The notes below the pieces were generated by a model. That model saw only the letters and a program-made list of their open reading frames with translations, had not been told where the DNA came from and did not search any database. A program made the translations under genes and the position numbers. A stretch of DNA of 64,000 bases. Origin: Pleodorina starrii. Its lineage: Eukaryota; Chlorophyta; Chlorophyceae; Chlamydomonadales; Volvocaceae. Where the stretch lies: the NCBI GenBank assembly GCA_030267565.1, contig BRXU01000003.1:682001-746000 (forward strand). Direction: 5' to 3'. Shown here piece by piece: positions 56,000-64,000 of this stretch (positions within the stretch are counted from its first letter, which is position 1; every line of letters starts with the position of its first letter).

Positions 56000-58900
56000 T
56001 CACAGCGACAGGGCTGCGGATCGGCGCACCACTCGGCTCACCGCCGCGCAGTTTGCCAGGAACAGCAGCCGCACGCTGGCGACCTCGATGAGGCTCAGGT
56101 GCGGCAGATTGACGGTGGCGTTCTGGGGCACCTGCGGCAGCCGGCAGACAGGCAGGCAGGAGCAGCAGCAGCAGCAGCAGCATGGGGCTACCACACACAG
56201 GAGAGACGACCGACCACACAAGGAGCCTTGCACCCGAGCTTCCCAACGCGATCTAGCACTTGGTTAAAATGAAGAAAGAGGTTACACCAGGCACGCAAGG
56301 TCCCTCGCGCTCAGCTGACCGTCCATGGACCTTTCACGGACGCCCCCGCGTTCGCGTGGAACCTGGAGGTTGTAGCCTGTGGAGCCTTTGTGTCCTCCTT
56401 TTCGCAGCAACAGGCCCCCCCACCACCGCCCATCCCAACTCGCTGTACATATTGGGTGGTTTCCTAGTCAGTCGTGGCCAGCCTTCGTAACCCTAAATCA
56501 GGTTGTCACGGGTCTAAAGCCGTTGTGTCCCTTATATGAGATTCACGGGATTCACGAAATCGATGCCGCTTCCTCCGGGCTGCGCCTCGCTTCATGCGCT
56601 GCGCTTCTCGTTCTTCATCCCCCCAACCTCCTGGACGATGTTTCTCTACCCCCTTCCTTCCTTCCTTCCTTCCTCCCTTCCTTCCTCCCCTCCCGCAGCC
56701 CTGCCTTACCGTCACGTCGTTGACCACCACCGCCTGGCGGCCCGTGTTGACCAGTCGAAACTGACCGTCCGGGCCCAGTCGGATGAGGGCCTGGCGCCGG
56801 CTCACCGAGTGGCCGCTGCCGGGGGGGCGCACCGGGGCTGCGACTGCGCCTGCAGCGGCGCCTGCGGCAACGGCGGCGCCTGCGGCGGCTTGCGCTTGGG
56901 CTGCGCCCTGTGGAGCGTTGTGGCAAGGACAAGCCAAAAGAACGGCCAACAACGTGACGTGGCCTGGGCACATGGCACGCTGTGAATAGGCGCTCCGGCC
57001 AGGTGGGGAAGGGTGGGGGGCGCTGTGTGCGAGGCTGGGGAGTGGGCGCTGCCTCGCCCAGGGAGGCTCGCTGACGGACGCAAGGCAGCCCACGGGCACC
57101 GACCCGGTGGGCCCCCCTCCCTTGCCGCATTGCAGGCCGAAGAGATTCTGAGCCAATGACTCCTGCCAGCATAGCTGGCATATACACTGGAAATCACTGC
57201 TGCCCCCAAGCGCCATCGCGCGTACCTCAACAACACCACCACTCCCTCAGAATCTCCTCTCCTCGTTGGTCCGTCCGCCCAAACCATGCGAGCAAACTTC
57301 GCCGCACGGCCCGACGCCTCGCGCGAGCGTAAGCATCCCCCCACTCGCCCATTGCTACCAGTTGCCGATTCATACTGTTTTACTTCACCCCCTCTTGCCA
57401 CCCCACCTGATCAGCAGCGGCGGTGCCTGCTGTGGCAGCGGCAGCGGCTGCCCCGCCGGCTCCCGCCGGGCCCGCTCCGCCGGCGCCGCTCCCCGCCGCG
57501 GCGGCGGCCGCGCCCAGCGCCGTCGGCGGCGCCGGCAGTGGCTCCTCAAGCGTGAGATCCAGATCCACGTCGCCCTTGGAATCCGTCGTACGGCCCAGCG
57601 TCACGACGGTGCTCCGCAGGTAGTACTTGGCAGTACGGCCCGCCAAGCACGCGATGGCGCCTGCAGTACGACATGGCGCAAGCGGGTCGCGCGTCGTGGA
57701 TGACCCGTCGTGTGATACGGGGTCAGGATGGGGTTGTGCAAGAGCTTCGCGCGACATAAAAGTGTCCGGTCCGGTCCGGTTTCGGTGTCCTGCGCTGCGC
57801 TGCTTTCCGGTGCGCTGCGCTGCGCTGCGCTGCTTTCCGATGCGCTGCACTGCGGAGGAGTGCAATAATACGGTAAACGGCGATGCCCCGTGTCGCGGCG
57901 ATCGACGTGCGCTACGCGCAGCGGATCAGCACGTCGATCCGGAGCGCGGCGAAATGTTCAGCTCATCCCGGTCATGCACGGAACCAAATGGCGCGCGCTG
58001 CCGTACTCATTGTTGGCCAGCGAACACTCGCTGCCTTGCTGCGGCCCCCTAGCCCCGCCCGTGTCCGCGCCCCTCCTCCCTTACTCGCCGAGGGAGCCTA
58101 GCAGAACAACACCTCCCCTTAGCCCCTAGCACAATGGACAGCGCGACCACCGCCGGCGACAGCACTACCATCGTCGCTGCCGCGGGCTTCGCGAGGTTTA
58201 GGCTACGCTGCATATCACTTTTGGTAAGTTTCTGGTTCATAACTCACACCTCATAATAAAATAATGAATTATGAACCAGAATTTAACCACAGGCAAGCAA
58301 CCCAAGGCGCCCTCTGCACGCTCCACCCCTTCAGCTAGGCGAGGTACCCAAGGCTAGCCAGGCCCACCTTGCGCCTCCATGTCCTCCTGCGCCACTGCGC
58401 TGCAAGTGGCTTCAAGCGCCTCCAAATCGTCCCGGGAGCCCACCACCCCTGGAGCGCCTGTCATTGCCGCTGCCGCTGCTGCTGATGCGCCGTTGGCCGC
58501 CGCTGTCGCTCCCTCATCTGCCGGCGTTGCTGCTGCTGCTGCTGCTGCGCCTCCATCCGCGGCAACCCCGCCCTCACCGGCAGCCGCTCCGGCGCCCGCA
58601 GCGGCCTCAACGCTCTGGGGCCCGGGCCCCGCCGTCGCCGCAGCAGCAGTGCCAGCGTCCCCCTCGGGCGCCTGCTGTTGCGGGCTCCCTTGCGCTGCTG
58701 CGCCCTCCTGCTGCCGCAGCTCTTGGCGCGGTTCCGGCTCCTGACCGGCTGCAGTGGCGGCGGCGGTGGGTGGCTCCTCCTCAGTTTGCAGCAGCAGCAC
58801 CTCCTCCTCAACGTCCGAATAGGTCTCCAGGTCATCATCCCAGCAGGGACCGGCTCCGGACGCGAACGGCTGCTGCTGCTGCTGCTGGTCCGACTGCTGC

Positions 58901-59436
58901 TGCGGCTGCTGCCGACGCGCACGTCGCGCCTGTGCCTGGGACCAGACCGGCACACAGGGGGGTGCTTGTTTCAGGGCTGACGAAGAGAGGTGGAAAAGAC
59001 AGGCGACCCGCCCTCCTCCCCAACAGCCGTGCTCCCGGCTTACCGCTGCCGCAGCCTCCGCGGTATCAAATTCGGGATCCTTCCATAGCGGAAGCCCGCT
59101 CTGGAGATGGGACCGCTTTACGTCGCGGAGCTCGTTGGACAGGCCTTGAAGCTCGGCCTTAATGGACGTGGACCATCCGTTACCATATAGTATACAGCGC
59201 TGTCAGCACTACGCTTTGCGCTGCACGCGCCGATGTCTCACCTGATAAGCCGCGTAAAGCGATTCTGTCGCCGTGAGCTGAGCTTGTAGGTATGCAAGCT
59301 GGTTTTCACTCTGCTTTATCCTGTTCAGGTCGAGTACGATCGCGACGCTCGCACCATTTTGTACCGAGTCAACAGCAACTCCGACCCGAGGCCTTTTGGA
59401 CGCACGCTCGTCATCGGCGGGTTGAGAAGTCTCCAT
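56000..59436 (-). CDS. MCRS1-like FHA-domain protein
   Basis: Six exons: 59242-59436, 59044-59157, 58368-58935, 57407-57660, 56710-56907 and 56000-56131, all in phase, giving 486 residues. The N-terminus has a basic patch (ASKRPRVGV), then a coiled segment around residues 35-80 (NRIKQSENQLAYLQAQLTA) and an Ala/Gln-rich acidic middle. The C-terminal FHA domain resembles that of microspherule protein 1: ACLAGRTAKYYLRSTVVTLGRTTD, VDLDLTLEE, SVSRRQALIRLGPDGQFRLVNTGRQAVVVND and LPHLSLIEVASVRLLFLAN. FHA domains bind phosphothreonine; the Arg of LGR, Ser of SRR and Asn of VNTG fit the binding loop. MCRS1 proteins sit in chromatin complexes (NSL, INO80). An Ala/Gly insert of about 75 residues divides the domain between VDLDL and SVSRR. 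Family assignment is by remembered motifs. The exon 3 to 4 junction (GAGGCGCAAG|GTGGGC to CTGCAG|GC) is what joins the N-terminal half to the FHA half. Confidence 0.76.
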
Positions 59437-59805
59437 CAAAGATCATCAAACAAGAATGTTGTTATTGTCAGCAACAGCGGTTGGCTGAGCCGTTCCCGTC
59501 TTCGTGGCGGAATCCGGAACGCAGCTGTAGTAGTGTTGTAAGACACCCACTTAATCGGTAATTGCCAACACGCGGCAGTTTCATAACCAGATACTGGAGC
59601 TGCGTCTTCGAAAAGCCTTCGCCGTACGGCAGTTGGCAGTTATGTCCGTTATCCACGCTCCTGCACAATGCCCTGCGGGTGGCATTGTTCAAGGGCCGGG
59701 GCACCCAACGTAACTCACTCGACTTCTGTGCAACCGGACCGCATGTGCGGCTCGCTTGCGCCGCGCCTCAACCCCCGGGCAATCCCGCCCCACATCCTCA
59801 ATCCC
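59437..59805. promoter_or_regulatory. Spacer between TEX30-like gene and FHA-domain gene
   Basis: The 369 bases separate two minus-strand genes: the 3' end of the TEX30-like gene (right) and the start of the FHA gene (left). It should hold the promoter of the FHA gene. No specific element recognised. Confidence 0.4.
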
Positions 59806-62800
59806 TCACGCCCTCGTGGCCCCACGCCCGTGCACTCGTACACCGGTCCAGCCAAACTTGGCGCGACAACGCTGTACAGCGATCCAGTCCCCGCACAACC
59901 ATATCTGACAAACGCGCGAAACCGCAACCTGAAGAACGCGCGAGGGCACCAGCCACCCAAAAGCACGCATCGGACTAAGGACCCTGCTGCGCAGGGAAAC
60001 GCAGGGGCGCCAGCAGGCCGCAGCTTTTTCCTGTCCTTCCAAACGGGTACCTTAACGAACGCCGTCACCGCGTCTATGGCGCCTTTCACAGGGTCATCCG
60101 CGGCGGCGGCGCCGCCCGGCGCCGCTCCCCCGGCGTCCGTCCCATCGCCGCCGCCATCACCCTCCCGCCGCCGCCCCCGGCCGCGCGGCACGTTGAGTCC
60201 GTGGTCGCCGCCCTCCACCTCATACACCTGCACGCCGAACAGTGCCGTACCCTGTACGACATGAACTGGGAAAGCTGTCCCACGTCCCACATTCGGACGG
60301 CTGCGGCTGCGGTCGGCTGTTGTCAGGAGCGGGGTCTCGCGTGGCATACCGTAACAGCCGCATCATCGCAAATCGGAATACGGTAGCAATCCGAAAGTGA
60401 CATCCCAATCGTCCAGCCCCCATACAAAGTCCCAGCAGGGAAGCAGCCCCGCACCTGCACGTCTGGGCTGGCCATCCGCGCCGAGACCGCCGTGAACAGC
60501 TCCTTCTGGCTGAACTCGTCTCGGCTGCCTCGCACGAAGAGGACCGGGCAGCGCAGTCGGCACAGCGGCTCGTCTCGCAGCTGGCTCTGCGGGGGGAGGG
60601 GGGGGTATCCACGTATAATAGGCCGGAGGCCGTGAACGGTAAAGTAACAGAACAAGGGCGTCTCGTTGGGGGGGCCACACAGCGTTAAGAGAAGAAGGAT
60701 CGCAGAGAAGCAGGTCGGGGCGAAAGTGGCGCGGGACGACACGGCGCATGTGTGCGCGTGTGTGTGCGTGTGTGTGGCAGCTTTTGGGGGTAGGGCGTGG
60801 GCGAGTGGGGGTGCGTGGGCGCGAGCAGTGCGAGAGCGCGGACGCGAGGGCAGGTCGCCGAAGAGGACCTCTTCGGAGGCCCAATGTTTGCTTTGCGGCG
60901 GCAGTCATCAAGCTTGGTCCGCCGCAGCAGCCTTATGCCTTATGCGTCTCTCGCGTATTCCGTCCCTGCATCACCCCGTCTGCAGCACCACCTATGGACG
61001 TACCGGCTTGTCCGGGGGATGAAGCGGGTACGACAGCAGCACGCATCCCGCGACCCGCGGGTCTGTGCTGGCGGCCGCTGCGCCAGCAGCAGCAGCTTCA
61101 GCAGCTGCTGCCGCCGCGCTGCCGCCCGCCGCGGCGCCCGCGGCACCAGGCGCCGCCGCGCCGCCGCGCTGTGCGCCGCATCCGCCTGCAGCGCCGCCGC
61201 CACGCGCAGACCCACGGGTCTCTGCAGCCTCCATGATGGCCCCCGGCGCAGCCGCAATCGCGCGGCTCCGCTTCTTGGAGCCCCGCGTCTCTCGGGTCGG
61301 TTGTACGACACCCTGGCCTCCTGACGCCTTGGGTACGGCAGCCTGGCCCTGCTCGACACCGCGCGCGTCGCCCGCGCCGCCTTTTTTCCGGCTGACGGAG
61401 GGCCGGCTTCCGCCAGCCACAGCTGCCGCGGCACCGGATTGGCCACCACCGCCGCCATCACGGCCACCACCGCCGCTGCCACCACCGCCGCTGCCACCAC
61501 CGCCGTTGCCACCACCGCCGTTGCTATCCTCGCCGTCCTTGCCATCGCAGGCATCCTGGGAGGCGCGCCGCCGCCGCCGCCGCCGTCCCTCCCGTCGCAA
61601 CGGCTGTTCCAGCCCCAGTTCTTGTTCCAGCTCCTGTTCTTGTTCCTGCCGGCTCTGACCTGGCTGCTTCTCCGGCCGGTGCCCCTCAGCTGGCTCCTGC
61701 TGCTGCTGCTCCTGCTGCTGCTCGCTGTCGTACGCAATTTGGCAAGCCGCCCGCCCGCCCTATTGCCGCATGTGCACACACACACACACACGGGGACAAA
61801 GCCGCACTGTCAGCTGGGCGGGCCGTTCGCCATGCGGCGCCACGGGGGGGTGAGGGGCCCGTGGGGGCCCCACCGCTACCACACTGCCTCGTCCGCAAAT
61901 CCCCCAGCTCTCAGCCTAATGGGGAGAGGCTGAGAGCGGAGGAAAGCAGAGCTCGAGCCCCCACACACCACGGCGCAGGAGAGCTGGCGCCTTCCGGGTG
62001 CGGCTTGCATGAACCCTTTTGCAGTGGACCCATGGACCCATGGCTTGCTCGCCTTCGCGGCGGGTGGCGCGGCGAGGGCGGCGAAGCGCCTTCCGATCCC
62101 CGCCCTGAGACGCGCCGCCACCCGCTCCAGGGGCACCCCTGCGTCAGTCTTGCTGGGTCAGTTTGCAACTGACAGCAACAGCGCTAGCGCCTAGCGCCTA
62201 GCGCTAGCGCTAGCGCCAATGCTGTGCCGTGGGCTGTTCCGCTGCGGTTCGTCAAGCAGCTGTTTTCGCCCCCGCACCGCCCCTGGTCCCCACCGGCCCA
62301 CCACACCGCACCGCACCGCACCGCACCACACCGCACCGCACCGCACCGCACCGCACCATGGAATGGCCCCCGCAGAACCATGGAATGGCCCCCGTCGCCG
62401 CCGTCTCGGGCCAGGAGCCGGCCGCCTCCCTCAGTACCGCCTTAGGACGATGGGGAAGAGTGAAGAGCGGAGAATGGGTAGTGGGTGGTGAAACGGCGAG
62501 GCGTGAGGAGAGGCGAGGGTGTACACGGGAAAGGGTCCCAGGAAGGGTAACGGTAGGGGGGTGCTGCCTGGCTGTGCGTAAACGATGGGCTGTGCTACCC
62601 GGGGGATGCCGCGGGGGGGAGGGGGGGTCATGGTCATCAGGACGAACCCGCAGCGAAGGAACGGAGACGCGTGCCAAGGGGTGCGTAAGGGAGGGTAAAA
62701 ACGATACCGCGGCGAAGGAACGTAGGCGACCGAGAACCCATGCCAAGGGATACGTAAGGGAGGGTCAACGGTGACGGGGGGCTCCGGCATGGGAGGATCA

Positions 62801-63843
62801 TGCAGGTGTGGGCTGTGGAGGCGTCATCAGCGGAAGGGGTCACAAGCGGAAGAGGGGTTTTGTTTTCGGCCCCGTGCACCCATAGCCCACGACCCATGGG
62901 TCATAAGGACCCGGCGGCGCGCGGGTTGTGTGGACTCGGCGGGGCGGGGCCTCCGCTGCCCTTGCCGTACGTGTGTACGTCAACGGTGCACACCTGGAAG
63001 GCGGCGACGCGGGTGGGCAGGTGCAGAGTACGGCAAGTGAACCGCACGCATGCCACGCCGGCAGCCGCCAGCGCCGACGCCAGGCGAGGCAGGTAGCCGC
63101 TGTCCATGTCGCCGCCCGCGCCATGGGTCAGTACCACGACCGCCACCACAGGAGCGCTGCGGGCGTGGCGAGTTACCAGAGCGGGCAGTCAGTCGCAACT
63201 GCCAAAATATACGGGACAAGGCCTGCGCGCGCACACACACACACATGCGCGCGCCTCCACTATTGTCTCCACCAAGCGCAGCATCCCCACCCCCCTGGGT
63301 GTGTTTAGCGCTGGGCCTATCCGTGGCCTCCTGGGCCTATCCGTGGCCTCCTGGGCACCAAGACGATGAAAGCCTTGTCCCCCGGTGATTATCCGCGCTG
63401 CTCAAGCCCGAGGTCGCCCGCCAGGGGCCAGGCGTACCAGCCGGAGCAGGAGCCTCCTGGCAGCGTGAGCTTGACTGGCACGGGCGGCTTGCCGGCCTTG
63501 AACTCGACCTCTTTTGACAATTCCCTGATTCCAGCCAGCTTGTCGGAAAGACAAACGGTTTGTTGCTTTGTTTTTTTTGCAAGGCTTCAAGAAATGCCAA
63601 GTTCGTTGTGCGTGCTCTTGCCAAACTTGCCGATGTGGAAGCTGCGGAACCACGATGTTCCTATGGTGTTTGCAAGCTTATGTATGTTTGTGGTGAAGGG
63701 CGTCGATAGGTGTCCGCAAAAGTGTGGAAGCGGTTAATACGGCCCATCATGGTCATCGGGACCAACTGACACTGTACGACGACCACTCACGTCTCTCGAC
63801 GTCTCGAGCTCCCGAAACTTTCGGGCGCTCGATGATGGCACAT
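59806..63843 (-). CDS. TEX30/KANSL3-like alpha/beta hydrolase with large low-complexity insert
   Basis: Eight proposed exons: 63791-63843, 63438-63524, 62994-63156, 62357-62440, 61004-61759, 60455-60586, 60051-60227 and 59806-59928, all in phase, giving 524 residues. The fold can be read from VVLTHGAGGDMDSGYLPRLASALAAAGVACVRFTCR, the nucleophile elbow GHSMG (FCGGHSM joined to GGRAACQIAYDSE across an intron), LLSYPLHPPDKP, LRDEPLCRLRCPVLFVRGSRDEF (acid Asp) and EVEGGDHGLNV (catalytic His). This is the order of human TEX30 and KANSL3-type dienelactone-hydrolase-like proteins, whose substrate is unknown. Between the nucleophile and LLSYPL lies an insert of about 215 residues: Gln/Glu-rich, then Arg-rich, Gly-rich and Ala-rich. 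The first exon (MCHHRAPESFGSS...) and the last (CQIWLCGDWIAVQ) were chosen by splice sites and phase alone and are less certain than the middle six. Confidence 0.72.
60591..60660 (-). repeat. Dispersed C-rich repeat at a splice acceptor
   Basis: On the minus strand the copy reads ACCGTTCACGGCCTCCGGCC, then TATACGTGGATACCCCCCCC, and its C-rich end runs directly into the CCCCGCAG acceptor of the exon at 60455-60586. Confidence 0.7.
61438..61523 (-). repeat. Glycine-coding tandem repeat inside TEX30-like insert
   Basis: On the plus strand, units of GCCACCACCGCCGCT/GTT are repeated; on the coding strand they give NGGGGNGGGGSGGGGSGGGG. The run keeps the reading frame. Confidence 0.8.
62181..62217. 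repeat. CGCTAG/CCTAGCG palindromic tandem repeat
   Basis: Overlapping copies of GCGCTAGCGC and CTAGCGC lie in the intron between the nucleophile exons of the TEX30-like gene. Confidence 0.8.
62301..62356 (-). repeat. GTGCG pentanucleotide repeat at a splice donor
   Basis: About eleven units of CCGCA/CACCG (plus strand) start exactly at the 5' end of the intron after exon 62357-62440, so the donor GTGCGG is itself the first unit of the array. Confidence 0.85.
62643..62770 (+). repeat. Tandem units related to the second dispersed repeat
   Basis: Two roughly 65-base units share CGCAGCGAAGGAACGGAGAC / CGCGGCGAAGGAACGTAGGC, CCAAGGGNTNCGTAAGGGAG and a GTAAAA...GATACCGC segment like the copies at 41000 and 42532. 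They lie in an intron of the TEX30-like gene. Confidence 0.65.
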
Positions 63844-64000
63844 CGTACCATTTCAAGTTAGAACCTGGCTTCCCTTTCTCATTAATAAGCTTTTATGCTT
63901 CATGAAACCTGGAGGCGTTATAAACCGTTTTCGATAGATCTACTTGCGCCTGACGGCATCTGAAAACTCCAATGCTGCCGGCCGGCCTACTTTCATGCTT

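Noticed and set aside
1..64000. CRISPR arrays, rRNA genes, bacterial operons or complete transposons
   Set aside because: No regularly spaced repeats, rRNA-like sequence, ribosome-binding sites or transposase/reverse-transcriptase motifs were recognised; the gene structures are eukaryotic.

Overview
This window looks like nuclear DNA from a GC-rich green alga, most likely a chlorophycean or volvocalean relative of Chlamydomonas. Genes are split into many short exons with canonical GT-AG (and a few GC-AG) introns. Coding sequence carries long Ala, Gly and Gln runs built from GCG/GGC/CAG repeats. The gene content is plant/algal: a plastid-type D27 isomerase, a MAK/LF4-like ciliary kinase and eukaryotic ribosomal proteins eL34 and uS10. 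No bacterial operon, rRNA, tRNA or CRISPR array was seen. All gene models were built by hand from conserved protein blocks, splice consensus and exact reading-phase agreement at every junction; none was tested against transcripts.

Layout, left to right: (1) two exons of a truncated hemoglobin that runs off the left edge (minus, 349-736); (2) a D27-like carotenoid isomerase (minus, 3404-6012); (3) a complete truncated hemoglobin with a roughly 600-residue low-complexity tail (plus, 6755-10655); (4) ribosomal protein eL34 (minus, 13375-15550); (5) a MAK/ICK/MOK-family kinase (plus, 16003-23478); (6) a membrane-anchored PhlG-like zinc hydrolase (plus, 27059-29573); (7) a 22-exon gene joining a membrane anchor, an RCC1 beta-propeller and a CHST15-like carbohydrate sulfotransferase (plus, 31240-42308); (8) a secreted cyclophilin-like protein (minus, 44541-46935); (9) a small putative mitochondrial protein (plus, 47360-48217); (10) a tandem pair of uS10 (RPS20) genes (plus, 51370-52595 and 53103-54812); (11) an MCRS1-like FHA protein (minus, 56000-59436); (12) a TEX30-like alpha/beta hydrolase with a large insert in its catalytic domain (minus, 59806-63843).

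The genes do not form one pathway; this is ordinary eukaryotic gene order. Three neighbouring pairs are divergent and may share promoters (D27/globin, eL34/kinase, cyclophilin-like/mitochondrial protein). The PhlG-like hydrolase, the RCC1-sulfotransferase and the cyclophilin-like protein are all predicted to enter the secretory pathway, but nothing else links them.

The most unusual items are the RCC1-sulfotransferase fusion, a dispersed short repeat whose C-rich end supplies a splice-acceptor tract, recurrent GACCCNNGGGTC sites (two inside perfect 20-bp palindromes), four GC-AG introns, and the uS10 duplicates that are almost identical in only one exon.
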